55,796 bases of DNA from Clostridiaceae bacterium (lineage in GTDB: Bacteria > Bacillota > Clostridia > Saccharofermentanales > DTU023), in NCBI GenBank assembly GCA_012798865.1, contig JAAZMK010000072.1, positions 1 to 55,796 of the forward strand, written 5' to 3'. The notes below the pieces were generated by a model. The model did not search any database, was not told the DNA's origin, and worked only from the letters and a program-made list of their open reading frames with translations. Positions 17,941 to 26,564 of the stretch are shown here, piece by piece (within the stretch, counting starts at the first letter, position 1; each line of letters opens with the position of its first letter). Position numbers and translations under genes: made by a program.

Positions 17941-18897
17941 TCAAATTGCCATCACATTATCTTCAATCAATGAACGCAAGTACTTCTCAGCGATCCGAAT
18001 TTGGTCTTCAATGAAGTCGTTATAGCCGAGTACGCGACCGTCGTGAAACGGCATATGGCAGAACTCGTAATTAATATAGCCGTCGTACCCCTCTTCTTTC
18101 AGAGCCTTGATAAAAGCGGGATAATTTGTAAGTACGGGCTGAATATGCGGGTCGAACGAGATCATGCGAATATCGCCGTTTGCCTCTTCTACGAACTCGC
18201 CGTTGGCGTGTGACAGCACCTGTCGTTTGCCGACGTCTTTGACAGCCTGCGCCACATAGGCATCGCTTTGACGTTCTTCCGTCCAGCCGAGACAGGGTGC
18301 GTCAAGGCAGCACTGCACCCATGGCGAATCGACCCATCGTACAAAGTCGAGCATGTCACGATAATCCTCAATAATGGGGTGATGATTTTGGAGAGCAAGC
18401 ACGACGCCGGCGTCTTCTGCCCATACCGCACATTCTTTGAGACATTCGACGATGTTTTGACGCAATTCGTAATCGAGGGCGCCATAGTAGGTATGATACG
18501 CTTCAGGAACCTCGTACGTCGCAATGCCGTTTCTCATGACGACACCGCGCCACGCCGCGAACACGCGCAGTACAGGCGCGCCAAGTTGGCGCGCGACACG
18601 AATCTGCTCGCGGACCATGAGAAGTTCATTTTCAATGTGTTCAGGCACCACCGAAGCGAAATTGTTGTTCGCCGCGACGGCGGCGATCTCAAGACCCTTG
18701 CTTTCGGCGTAGGTCTTGATTTCAAGACAGCGCCGCTCATCAAGATCCAAAGGTGAGCCATGCGGGCGTTTCAGGTCAAGTTCTACACCGTCGTAACCGA
18801 ATTTCGCAGCCGTATCGATAAACTCTTCAACTGTTAAGGGCGGTCTGTCATTGAACCAGACGCCCGAACAGGAGATCGAGTATAATCCGACTTTCAT
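17941..18897 (-). CDS. Sugar phosphate isomerase/epimerase-like TIM barrel (3)
   Basis: A 318-residue member of the AP-endonuclease 2-like TIM-barrel family. Candidate metal-site strands read ALQNHHP, CLDAPC, LSHANGE and INYEFC. The start is set at the ATG at 18897, seven bases after GGAGG. The frame stays open 27 bases further but without a ribosome site. It lies 23 bases after the stop of the divergent-family oxidoreductase gene upstream, forming a two-gene minus-strand operon. This repeats the oxidoreductase-isomerase pairing of the plus-strand operon, so the pair may act on the same or a related imported compound. The reaction is unknown. Confidence 0.86.
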   Translation of the reverse strand: MKVGLYSISCSGVWFNDRPPLTVEEFIDTAAKFGYDGVELDLKRPHGSPLDLDERRCLEIKTYAESKGLEIAAVAANNNFASVVPEHIENELLMVREQIRVARQLGAPVLRVFAAWRGVVMRNGIATYEVPEAYHTYYGALDYELRQNIVECLKECAVWAEDAGVVLALQNHHPIIEDYRDMLDFVRWVDSPWVQCCLDAPCLGWTEERQSDAYVAQAVKDVGKRQVLSHANGEFVEEANGDIRMISFDPHIQPVLTNYPAFIKALKEEGYDGYINYEFCHMPFHDGRVLGYNDFIEDQIRIAEKYLRSLIEDNVMAI

Positions 18898-18920
18898 ATG
18901 TTTACCTCCATTTGTTAGTG

Positions 18921-20048
18921 TCACTTGCCGACAATCTCATCGGCAAAAACTTCGCGTCCAAGCTCGGCGGAACGATAAAAGCCGTCAATGATTGCGGTGA
19001 CATTCAGCGTTTCCTCGGGTTGAACCATGAGAGGCGTCCCTTTTTGCAAGTGATCGACCGCATTTTCCATCAGGAAAAAGTGACCGGGGAAGACTTCGTT
19101 CGCATAAGGTCTCTCTTCAGAAAATACGCGCGGTCGGACATCAGCCTGATAACGACCCATCGATGTCAGTAATGTCATCTCGGGGAGCACGAGACCGCCC
19201 AGACTGCCCGCAAAGGTCATGCCGTATTCGTTCGGGAGGTTGATCGCCCAAGATGTCTTGAAATGAATGGATGCGCCGTTGTCGAGGCGAATCATGCCGG
19301 CGGCGAATTCGTCCACATCGAATTCTTTCGCTGAATAAGGCGGCATGTTCGGTACGCCGGCAGGTGCGCCGGATTCCGGCACGCTCGTGAGAATCTCCTC
19401 GCCGCTCCGGGCGATGACCGAAGACGTTACGCCCGACACAGAAGTGAATTTTGGACCGCCCATAACCCAAAGAGCGGCGTCGACAAGATGCACACCGAGG
19501 TCACAGAATACGCCGCCGCCGTTCGTTTCTTTCTTATGGAAAGCGCCCCACTTTGGAATGCCGCGACGACGGATCAGCACCGACTCGCTGAAATAGATAT
19601 CGCCTAGTCGTCCTTCGTGAGCCCATTCGTGCGCGAGTTGGTATTCGGTGTTGTAACGCAGTACCTGACAAGCAAACAACACCAAGCCTCGCTCGCGTGC
19701 GTATGCGTACAATTCACGCGTGTCGTCGTAGTTTAACGCGACGGGCTTTTCGCAGGCGACATGCGCGCCGTGCCTCATCGCCAACATCGCCATCGCCTTA
19801 TGGCTGGCGTTTGACGTACACACGGAGACGATATCCGGTTTTTCCTTGATAAGCATGTCCTCGGCTTCGGTATACCAGCGCGGAATAGAAAAACGCTCAG
19901 CCGTTTCGCGCGCGGAATCCGCTCTTAGATCTGAAACGGCACATAAATGCACGCGTTCACCCAAATTGAGATAAGCCGGGATATGCGCCGTATTGGCGAT
20001 CATGCCGCATCCGATGATCGCAACCTTTAGACGACTGTTAGTATCCAT
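18921..20048 (-). CDS. Gfo/Idh/MocA family oxidoreductase (3)
   Basis: A 375-residue dehydrogenase with the Rossmann motif IIGCGMIANTAH, the ACEKP motif and an intact C-terminal signature CDLGVHLVD. The cytoplasmic enzyme should oxidise or reduce a hydroxyl/keto group of a sugar or polyol with NAD(P). The ATG at 20048 is preceded by GGTGGTGG. It is the first gene of the pair with the TIM-barrel protein downstream. A possible promoter (20082-20087 with TATAAA on the minus strand) is overlapped by direct repeats of CGTGACG. Confidence 0.87.
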   Translation of the reverse strand: MDTNSRLKVAIIGCGMIANTAHIPAYLNLGERVHLCAVSDLRADSARETAERFSIPRWYTEAEDMLIKEKPDIVSVCTSNASHKAMAMLAMRHGAHVACEKPVALNYDDTRELYAYARERGLVLFACQVLRYNTEYQLAHEWAHEGRLGDIYFSESVLIRRRGIPKWGAFHKKETNGGGVFCDLGVHLVDAALWVMGGPKFTSVSGVTSSVIARSGEEILTSVPESGAPAGVPNMPPYSAKEFDVDEFAAGMIRLDNGASIHFKTSWAINLPNEYGMTFAGSLGGLVLPEMTLLTSMGRYQADVRPRVFSEERPYANEVFPGHFFLMENAVDHLQKGTPLMVQPEETLNVTAIIDGFYRSAELGREVFADEIVGK

Positions 20049-20081
20049 TGGTCCACCACCATTTCTATGATTTTGTTTATG

Positions 20082-20118
20082 TTTATAGACATGCGTGACG
20101 TTGTATCACGTCGTGACG
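20082..20118 (-). promoter_or_regulatory. Candidate promoter with CGTGACG direct repeats
   Basis: A TATAAA box (20082-20087, minus strand) has a GTGATA-like -35 sixteen bases upstream. Two plus-strand copies of CGTGACG (20094-20100 and 20112-20118), 18 bp apart, cover the spacer and -35. They could be an operator for the oxidoreductase-isomerase pair. The evidence is only arrangement. Confidence 0.3.
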
Positions 20119-20122
20119 CACT

Positions 20123-21547
20123 TTACCAAGTGATATCGAAGTCTTCGTCTTTATCCAACGCTTCAAGTGCTTCTGATACTCGAGTCACAAAGGACTCTTT
20201 CATCGAGAACTCGGAAATGCCGTTGATATAAACGCGCACACGTCGGTCCTCCTCGTGGTAGAGCGCCATGACGTCGTCATGTTTTTCCCCGGGATACCGG
20301 TATGTGATCCTCATAAGCGGGACTTCGTCCGGTTGTTCCTTCGCGGGAAGCAGACGACCGTCCGACGCGGCACTTCCAAGCAAACGGAAGAGCAGTCGGA
20401 ACCGGTCGATGTCGAGCGGTTCGCCGTCCATCGTTACGGACGGTTCGCGCGGATTCTCCTGATCAAGCGCGAATGTCCGATGACCTTCCGGCATCTCGAT
20501 CTCAATGGCGCTTACATCCATGAGCAACGGCGACAAAAACCAACGCAACAACAACTTCTCGAACTCGATGTCCATGAACGGCTGACGTTTTATCGTATAC
20601 ACGAGGGGGCTGCCTTCTGCGTTTACATAAAACAAGGAGCCGTCGTCGCCGACAGGCTGAAATCTCAATATATAGCGCATGACCTCATCAGCACTGTTGC
20701 GATAGCCAAAGGAGACATTGAGCCACGGGTCGTCAAAGCCGTATTCTCTTTCAAGTTCTGACGTGAGGTGCTGTTCCGTAATCGTTGCTCCTCGCATTCC
20801 GCAGAGAGGTGCCAAAACTTCCAAACCGTACGTCGCGTCAAGCTCATACAGACCTGCCGACACCACGAGGTGCGTTGGCGCTCCGAATGAGATTGCCGCC
20901 GATTTGAGAGCGTCGTTACCCGCTTGCACGGAGAGGATGACGATTGGCGAAGGTCGTTCCTTAAATACAAACGTCACGTCCTGCAGTGCCGAAAGCGCGC
21001 TCGACAAGGCAAGCTTAGGCGTCACCCAAAGGGAAAGCAAGTCATTCTTAGCTAAAAGGAAGAAATCCGCCTGTTCGCTTTCGATCAGATATATGCCGTC
21101 GTGACCTTCCGCGGTACAATAGCGGTCGCCGGAGATCGGTTCTTGCATGCCGAGGGAAAGCGAAATTGTCGCGCCGTCCATGTATTCTACATTGAGCGTC
21201 GCCTCGGGGGTGTCAAGTCCGTACACTGCTAAGTTGTCCGGCTTTTTTACGACGAGGGGAAGATGGCGAATGTCGGCGCAAGCGCCTAGAAAGTCAATGA
21301 AATGTTCGATATCGACGTACTCGGAAGGGAGATCTTCGATGACATAGCCTCCTTCCGCCATACCGACTTTCCACGTGCCGGACGCATTGGTGAGATGTAC
21401 CGCACGCACGTCAGTCACTTTCCTGTCCGAAAGGGTTAGCGTCAGTTCTTCGGTCTTTTGTGTGCTCCGAAGGAGCAGCAGCAATGTTACAGCAAGTACG
21501 ACAGCAAGTATGGCAAGCCCCGTTGTAAACTGCATAAGCCTTCGCAT
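20123..21547 (-). CDS. DUF4340-like membrane-anchored protein
   Basis: A 474-residue protein with one N-terminal helix (about residues 7-27) and a long extracytoplasmic body. It matches DUF4340 in character, with repeated segments such as VYGLDTPEATLNVEY and IYLIESEQADFFL. DUF4340 proteins are commonly encoded beside GldA/GldF/GldG-type ABC genes; their role is not established. The ATG at 21547 overlaps the stop of the GldG-like gene (TGATG), and GGAGG lies eight bases before it, fixing this start over an in-frame upstream codon at 21571. It is the last gene of a four-gene minus-strand operon. It may be the external part of the ABC complex. Confidence 0.82.
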   Translation of the reverse strand: MRRLMQFTTGLAILAVVLAVTLLLLLRSTQKTEELTLTLSDRKVTDVRAVHLTNASGTWKVGMAEGGYVIEDLPSEYVDIEHFIDFLGACADIRHLPLVVKKPDNLAVYGLDTPEATLNVEYMDGATISLSLGMQEPISGDRYCTAEGHDGIYLIESEQADFFLLAKNDLLSLWVTPKLALSSALSALQDVTFVFKERPSPIVILSVQAGNDALKSAAISFGAPTHLVVSAGLYELDATYGLEVLAPLCGMRGATITEQHLTSELEREYGFDDPWLNVSFGYRNSADEVMRYILRFQPVGDDGSLFYVNAEGSPLVYTIKRQPFMDIEFEKLLLRWFLSPLLMDVSAIEIEMPEGHRTFALDQENPREPSVTMDGEPLDIDRFRLLFRLLGSAASDGRLLPAKEQPDEVPLMRITYRYPGEKHDDVMALYHEEDRRVRVYINGISEFSMKESFVTRVSEALEALDKDEDFDITW

Positions 21548-22998
21548 CACTGGTACCTCCGGTAAAGCCAAACGCCTATACCTGTCAGCAAGATAGCGAG
21601 CGGAATAATGCCGCCCAGAACGACGCCCAGTCTCGTCACTTGTGATGATGTCGCGCCGAGTGTTTTTCCTGCAAGAGATTTCGGTGTGATGGCGGGTCCC
21701 TCTTCGCGCCCTGCCAAGTCGTTCATCATATTGAGCAGGTAGGCGCTGTTTGAGAGAGAGGTGTTGTGAAGCGCGATCGGTTCCAGCATATGATGTGAAC
21801 TCGAGACGACGATCGAAGATTGACGCGCTAATAATCCGTCTTCATAGAAACGGCGTGAGGCTAATACGAGTGCCGGGAACGGTCCCCGCTCCGTAGCGTC
21901 ATCGGCGGTGAATTCATCCGACGCGTTTGGCGGTCTAACTGCCGCAGTTTCTCCAAACGTCAGCAGCGTCTCCGTAAACTGATGATCGCGAACAGTGAAT
22001 ATTGTCTCTAAGGGTCGCGCCAAAGGCATCAGCATCGGTGCGTTTGGGTCGACAAGCATATCGCGGTAATGAGTTTCCGCGAAGTCGGCAATGGCGTAAA
22101 ACGGCTGACGCTGATAAGTTCGTTCCGGTGTCGTCTCAAACACGGAGCCTTCGCCGACAGAAACGCCCCATTCGGCAAGAAACGATTCGATCATGGGAAG
22201 GGACGCCTGAGTCACAGAAGCCGTATAGAACAACGTTTTGCCGTAGTTTCCGTCATTGTAAAGAAAGGCGTCCAGCGCACGGATATCATCAGCGGAGAGG
22301 TCATTCTGCGGCGCGAAAAGGAATAGGACATCGTAGATGGAAAGATCATCGGTTGCCGGCACAGCGTTTTCCAAAACGTAATAGTTGTTGACGAGCAGCG
22401 TTGTGAACGCTTCCGCTTCCGGACCTCCGTTTCCTACAAGTACACCGCATCGCACATCATCCCCGCTCAAAACGTTCATGATCGCGCTCGTGATCGCCTC
22501 TTCAGCACGCGACGATTCAATTATGATCGAGCCTGAGGCGGTAGGAGTGTAGTTGAACAGAGACGAAAGAGGTATCTGTTTGACGCGGTCGCCCGAGGAA
22601 ACGATCAGATCGCCTTCGGAAAGCTTGAGATCGGGTCGGGTTGCCGCGTAACTCGGATCGGCTGCATAGTCGATGTAGTGAACCGTTACGCGCGAAGAAT
22701 GGCGTTCGTATTGTTCCAGGATTTTCATTGTCTGAACGAGATACGCATCGCCCGTAAACATCTGTTCAGGGGCGAGGATATCGATGGTGACCGGTTTTAC
22801 GAAATGATCGAGCATCGTTTTAGTCTCTTCGCCGATGTTGTATGCCGCGTTGGCAGTAAGGTCCAAGGAAAGCGGGAATCGGTTGGATAATACGAGCGCC
22901 ACCGCGTTGAGGAGAATGAACACTACCACAAGAAGCGTGATCGATACCGCGAAAAGCGCGTTCATGCGCCGACCGGTCGTATTAGTTGTTTTCTTCAT
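21547..22998 (-). CDS. GldG-like ABC auxiliary protein
   Basis: A 483-residue protein with an N-terminal helix (about 10-33), a large extracytoplasmic region and a C-terminal helix (about 452-477). It fits the ABC_transp_aux/GldG layout. The part at about residues 140-260 has the pattern CGVLVGNGGPEAEAF and IYDVLFLFAPQNDLS, resembling the family's glutamine amidotransferase-like fold. The ATG at 22998 follows AAAGGAGG by six bases, 13 bases after the permease stop. In Bacteroidetes GldG works with GldA and GldF in gliding. In Clostridia such sets occur in non-gliding cells and their substrate is unknown. Confidence 0.85.
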   Translation of the reverse strand: MKKTTNTTGRRMNALFAVSITLLVVVFILLNAVALVLSNRFPLSLDLTANAAYNIGEETKTMLDHFVKPVTIDILAPEQMFTGDAYLVQTMKILEQYERHSSRVTVHYIDYAADPSYAATRPDLKLSEGDLIVSSGDRVKQIPLSSLFNYTPTASGSIIIESSRAEEAITSAIMNVLSGDDVRCGVLVGNGGPEAEAFTTLLVNNYYVLENAVPATDDLSIYDVLFLFAPQNDLSADDIRALDAFLYNDGNYGKTLFYTASVTQASLPMIESFLAEWGVSVGEGSVFETTPERTYQRQPFYAIADFAETHYRDMLVDPNAPMLMPLARPLETIFTVRDHQFTETLLTFGETAAVRPPNASDEFTADDATERGPFPALVLASRRFYEDGLLARQSSIVVSSSHHMLEPIALHNTSLSNSAYLLNMMNDLAGREEGPAITPKSLAGKTLGATSSQVTRLGVVLGGIIPLAILLTGIGVWLYRRYQ

Positions 22999-23011
22999 GC
23001 CGCCCCTCCTT

Positions 23012-23716
23012 TCAGCTCCACCGGCGCTTTTCAAGACCTGCGCCGGTCAAGAGCACAAAAAGTGCGGCGATGCTTAAGAAAAACACCACGTTGGAAAAAT
23101 CGATGATGCCGATGGTGAAGCCGTGATAACGGTTATTGAACGACATATACATAAAAAGAGTCTTAAACGTCTTTCCTGAAACGACACTTACCAACGCATC
23201 GATCAGGACGAGCGACAGACTTGCCGCGAAGCCGCTGACAGCGGCGATGACTTGGCTTTCAGTCAAACCGGAAAGGAAAAGGCAGATGGCGATGAGCGAC
23301 GCCCCCAGCAACATCAGTCCGATTAAGTGACCGATGACGACGGGCCAATCCGTCTTTGAGAAGTATTCGACGATCAGCGCCATGATGAGCGATCCCGAGA
23401 TGGACATCAGGTACACGGCGAGCGCGGCGAAATATTTTCCGCAAACGATGCCTAAGCGTGACACGGGCGATGTAAAGAGTATTTGATTCGTGCCTGCACG
23501 CTGATCCTCGCTCATGAGCCGCATCGTCAAGATGGGCACTAAAAACAAGACGACGGTAAACAACTGGTTGAAGAGAAACGACATGTCTGTCGTATTTTTG
23601 ACGAGATTGCCCATGAAGAAGTAGTAGGCTGTGAAAAAATACATGACGGCAATAAAAACGTAGCCGAGCGGTGAGTGAAAATATGCGTGAAACTCACGTT
23701 TGAAAACAGCGATCAT
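23012..23716 (-). CDS. ABC-2 permease, GldF-like
   Basis: A 234-residue membrane protein with six predicted helices and no large external loop. It starts MIAVFKREFHAYFHSPLGYVF, which is typical of the GldF/ABC2_membrane subfamily. The conserved segment RLMSEDQRAGTNQILFTSPV after helix 2 is also characteristic. It overlaps the ATPase gene by 4 bp (ATGA), so the two are translated together. It forms the membrane channel of the GldA-F-G-like complex. Confidence 0.9.
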   Translation of the reverse strand: MIAVFKREFHAYFHSPLGYVFIAVMYFFTAYYFFMGNLVKNTTDMSFLFNQLFTVVLFLVPILTMRLMSEDQRAGTNQILFTSPVSRLGIVCGKYFAALAVYLMSISGSLIMALIVEYFSKTDWPVVIGHLIGLMLLGASLIAICLFLSGLTESQVIAAVSGFAASLSLVLIDALVSVVSGKTFKTLFMYMSFNNRYHGFTIGIIDFSNVVFFLSIAALFVLLTGAGLEKRRWS

Positions 23717-24693
23717 CGGAGTTCCTCACTTTCCGAGATGGGCGTTGTATCCTGATCTGTTCCTGTGACATGGAGGAAAACGTCTTCCAAAGACTGCTCG
23801 CGTCGAGTCGTTTGGAGGAGCGGAAGATCCGCATGAGCCAGAGCATGAAAAACGGCTTCGCGGATATCGGTTCCGGAGACTCCTTCGATCCGATAGTCGA
23901 ACGCGCCCGGCTCCTTCTCTAGGAGGGCTTCGACATGCTGAACGGACGGCACAGCTTGAAGCGCGTTCAAGACATCGTCTTTCGCTCCTTTAATACGCGC
24001 GACCATGCGATGGGTGGACATCATCTTTCGAGAAAGTCCTTCGGGCGTATCGTCCGCGGCGATTTTGCCTTGGTGAATCAGGATCACGCGGTCGCACATG
24101 AGCTGAATTTCGTGCAGGATATGCGACGAAACAATGACGGCACTTTTTTTGCCCGCCTCGCGAATCAGCTCGCGCATATCGACGACTTGCGACGGGTCAA
24201 GGCTTGCTGTCGGTTCATCGAGTACGAGAAGCGAAGGGTCGCCGATGAGAGCCTGCGCAAAACCTACACGCTGCCGATACCCTTTGGAAAGATTGCGAAT
24301 CATACGACGACGTTCATCGGCAAGACCGACTCGCTCACAGATGTCAGAAAGATGGTCCTCTCTCTCCTTGTGATTACGCATCACGCCCTTCAAATCACAG
24401 ACGAATGAGAGGAAGTCATTGACACGCATTTCAGGATAGAAGGAAAAAAGCTCCGGTAAATAGCCGATGTGTTTTTTTGCGTTAGTGGCATCGGCGAGGA
24501 TGTCATAGCCGGCGATACGCACCGTTCCGGACGTCGCGGCAAGGTAACCGGTCAAAATGTTCATGATCGTCGATTTTCCTGCGCCGTTAAGACCTAAGAG
24601 TCCGACAACCTGGCGATCCGCAATCGAAAAGCTGATGTCATCGAGGACTTTCTTTTCGCCGTAATATTTGACTAGATGTTCAACGTCGACCAC
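23713..24693 (-). CDS. ABC transporter ATP-binding protein, GldA-like
   Basis: A 326-residue ATPase beginning MVDVEHLVKYYGEKKVL. It has Walker A GLNGAGKST, signature LSKGYRQRVGFAQAL (LSKGY variant common in this subfamily), Walker B LLVLDEPTASLDP and H-loop SSHILHE. A C-terminal domain of about 90 residues follows. The start is GTG at 24693, about ten bases after GGAG. It is the first gene of the operon with the GldF-like permease, GldG-like auxiliary and DUF4340-like protein. Upstream, 24694-24905 is AT-rich and holds a long inverted repeat (24820-24839). Confidence 0.92.
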   Translation of the reverse strand: MVDVEHLVKYYGEKKVLDDISFSIADRQVVGLLGLNGAGKSTIMNILTGYLAATSGTVRIAGYDILADATNAKKHIGYLPELFSFYPEMRVNDFLSFVCDLKGVMRNHKEREDHLSDICERVGLADERRRMIRNLSKGYRQRVGFAQALIGDPSLLVLDEPTASLDPSQVVDMRELIREAGKKSAVIVSSHILHEIQLMCDRVILIHQGKIAADDTPEGLSRKMMSTHRMVARIKGAKDDVLNALQAVPSVQHVEALLEKEPGAFDYRIEGVSGTDIREAVFHALAHADLPLLQTTRREQSLEDVFLHVTGTDQDTTPISESEELR

Positions 24694-24819
24694 GCTCTTC
24701 GTTCTCCATTCCGGTGCCTCAAAAGGATTCGAGTTTTATTATGTGACATCTCCCATAATTTTGCAAAAACGCGACCGAAGAAAATGTATCTGAGAAAGAT
24801 TTGCAACTGTATAAAGGGT

Positions 24820-24839
24820 ATTATATTTAAAAATATAAT
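24820..24839. repeat. AT-rich perfect inverted repeat upstream of the GldA-like operon
   Basis: ATTATATTT (24820-24828), AA, AAATATAAT (24831-24839). It lies about 130 bp upstream of the ATPase start, in a gap of 212 bp that otherwise shows no gene. It may be part of a promoter or operator; one arm contains TATAAT in each direction. Confidence 0.4.
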
Positions 24840-24905
24840 GGTATGTGGCGCGGTGATCGTGACTCGTTCGAGTCCCTGAAATGTCGCATAAAAGGCGTAC
24901 AAGTA

Positions 24906-25232
24906 TTATGTGTTTTGTGATGCTTCTGTGAACAGGATACGCAGATAGTCTCTGCGACCGTATAGTATCCGGTCGATGAAAACGTCTTTATCGACTACTC
25001 GGTAAAATACAAGATAGTTGCCGCTGACAAGATAACGGTATTCGCTGTTGACCTTAGCGATAGCGGAAAAAGGCGCGCCAATCAGCGCGTGTTCACGCAG
25101 TCTGCGGATGGTTTTTGTGATTTTTGCAACTGTGGAGAGCGCAGCCTGCGGGTTTTCCAAAATTTTTTCAATATAGTCTTTGATTTCATAGAGATCTTTC
25201 TCCGCGTTTGGAGATAGATGCAGGTTATTCAT
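24906..25232 (-). CDS. RelE/ParE family toxin
   Basis: A 108-residue protein with the compact alpha-beta toxin fold. It opens NLHLSPNAEKDLYEIKDYI, has the central RRLREHALIGAP and the C-terminal strands YRYLVSGNYLVFYRVVD and RILYGRRDYLRILF, all typical of the ParE/RelE superfamily. Such toxins either inhibit gyrase (ParE) or cleave ribosome-bound mRNA (RelE). Sequence alone does not decide which. Its ATG overlaps the antitoxin gene by 8 bp, so the toxin is translated after the antitoxin. The pair sits alone between two unrelated operons. Confidence 0.88.
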   Translation of the reverse strand: MNNLHLSPNAEKDLYEIKDYIEKILENPQAALSTVAKITKTIRRLREHALIGAPFSAIAKVNSEYRYLVSGNYLVFYRVVDKDVFIDRILYGRRDYLRILFTEASQNT

Positions 25233-25479
25233 GCACGATTCCGAGATGTTCTTCTACGGCCTCCAAAGTCAACCATCCTTTTTCCTCGCCGGATGTACGC
25301 CCTTTGACAAGTTCGTTCATCAGTGTAATGATTGCCTGCGTCTTTTCGTAGTCATGTATATCTACAATGGCGTATCTGCCTCGTCCATTCTTCGTTAGAA
25401 AGACGGGAGCGCCGACATCTACTTCGCGCAGCACCTCAGAATAATTGCGGAGATCGGAAATAGGTTTAATGTTTGGCAT
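25225..25479 (-). CDS. Phd/YefM family antitoxin
   Basis: An 84-residue antitoxin. The N-terminal half IKPISDLRNYSEVLREV, followed by VFLTKNGRGRYAIVDIHDYE, is the DNA-binding Phd/YefM fold. The C-terminal 35 residues are charged and would wrap the toxin. The ATG at 25479 is chosen because AAAGGAG lies nine bases upstream. The longer frame, open to 25551, would run through the promoter and operator. It neutralises the overlapping toxin and, with it, represses its own promoter. Confidence 0.88.
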   Translation of the reverse strand: MPNIKPISDLRNYSEVLREVDVGAPVFLTKNGRGRYAIVDIHDYEKTQAIITLMNELVKGRTSGEEKGWLTLEAVEEHLGIVHE

Positions 25480-25501
25480 AATTCTCAACTCCTTTATGTG
25501 T

Positions 25502-25549
25502 AGTATAGGTCGGTTTGCTGTGAAATTCAACTGCGAATTTACAGCAAAC
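25502..25549 (-). promoter_or_regulatory. Toxin-antitoxin promoter and overlapping operator
   Basis: Minus-strand TTGAAT (25525-25530), 17-bp spacer, TATACT (25502-25507). A near-perfect inverted repeat, GTTTGCTGTGAAATTC (25513-25528) against GAATTTACAGCAAAC (25535-25549), covers the spacer and -35 box. This is the expected layout for autorepression by a Phd/YefM-type antitoxin. Confidence 0.75.
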
Positions 25550-25603
25550 ACGCACGCGTTTTATATTTGTGTTCATATAGCGGATTAAAGTATGAAACTT
25601 AAT

Positions 25604-26563
25604 CTAAGGAGAAAATAGAAACGCCCTCGCCTTGCCCCGCAGCAAAATAGATTCCTGTGAGGCGAGAAAGGCTGTCTGCCCCGGTGTGAGCAGGAGTTCG
25701 TCTTCTCCTGTTTGTCTGCTTTGAGGGCGCCACGAAACGGCACGGCACTGACCTTTAACGAGGAATAGTCCGGCGAATTGTCGTCTCGGCACATCCACGA
25801 CGCCTTCGCCGTTCAGTGTGAGTTCTTCCATGGCAAATTGGTCGCAACAGACTATCATGCGACGCGTCAGACCTTTTATCGTCCTCGGCTGTCCAAGACC
25901 GGGAATCTCTCGCGGCGTGGGCGTAAGAGTCGCGACGTCAAGTGCCTCTTGTAAATGGAGCCTCCGCGGCTTTCCCGCATGGTCGCGTCGATCATAGTCG
26001 AAAACGCGGTACGTCACGTTTGAGCTCTGTTGCAGCTCAAAACAGAGAATGCCTCCGCCGAGAGCATGCAGAGTGCCTGCTGGAATAAAAAAAACGTCGC
26101 CTGCATGGACGGGCACCTTTCGGAGTACCGATTCAATCGTGCCTTCTCGCACATGCTGTTCCAATTCCGTTCGCGTCAATGATTTACGAAGACCATGGTA
26201 AATCCAAGCATCGGGATCCGCGTCGAGAATATACCAGCATTCTGTTTTTCCCGATAATTCGCCATGGCGGCGCGCACTGTCCTCGTCGGGATGGACTTGT
26301 ACGGAGAGCGGCAAGCGCGCGTCGATTAGTTTCGCCAAAATCGGAATCGTGCCGTCCTGATGTGCCGAACCGCCCGCCAACCACGGCTCCATTGACAGAC
26401 GATCCTGAAGGGTACGCCCGTCGGAAAGGCGTGAATGACCGTCCGCGTGAGTGGAAAGCTCCCAGCTCTCGGCGAGCCGTTCTCCCGAACCCTTGCGATA
26501 TCGCTCAAAGAGCCGGAAGCCGCCCCAAATCGCGTCTTTAAGAGAGGGTCGCAAAGATAGCAT
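25604..26563 (-). CDS. manA: Class I mannose-6-phosphate isomerase-like protein
   Basis: A 319-residue cupin-fold isomerase. It starts LRPSLKDAIWGG and has the zinc-site motifs QVHPDE and KTECWYIL and the later FIPAGTLHALGGG, all typical of type I phosphomannose isomerases of Firmicutes. The family interconverts mannose-6-phosphate and fructose-6-phosphate, but members in catabolic operons may act on other sugar phosphates. It is the last gene of the NanE-glycyl radical enzyme operon, starting one base after the activating-enzyme stop. A small hairpin GATTAA/TTAATC overlaps its stop. Its inclusion suggests that the pathway ends in, or passes through, a hexose-6-phosphate. Confidence 0.88.
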   Translation of the reverse strand: MLSLRPSLKDAIWGGFRLFERYRKGSGERLAESWELSTHADGHSRLSDGRTLQDRLSMEPWLAGGSAHQDGTIPILAKLIDARLPLSVQVHPDEDSARRHGELSGKTECWYILDADPDAWIYHGLRKSLTRTELEQHVREGTIESVLRKVPVHAGDVFFIPAGTLHALGGGILCFELQQSSNVTYRVFDYDRRDHAGKPRRLHLQEALDVATLTPTPREIPGLGQPRTIKGLTRRMIVCCDQFAMEELTLNGEGVVDVPRRQFAGLFLVKGQCRAVSWRPQSRQTGEDELLLTPGQTAFLASQESILLRGKARAFLFSP

Positions 26564-26564
26564 G

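Noticed and set aside
24850-24895. tRNA-like segment containing GTTCGAGTCC
   Set aside because: GACTC-GTTC-GAGTC is a simple palindrome; no 7-base T-loop, anticodon arm or acceptor pairing could be built.
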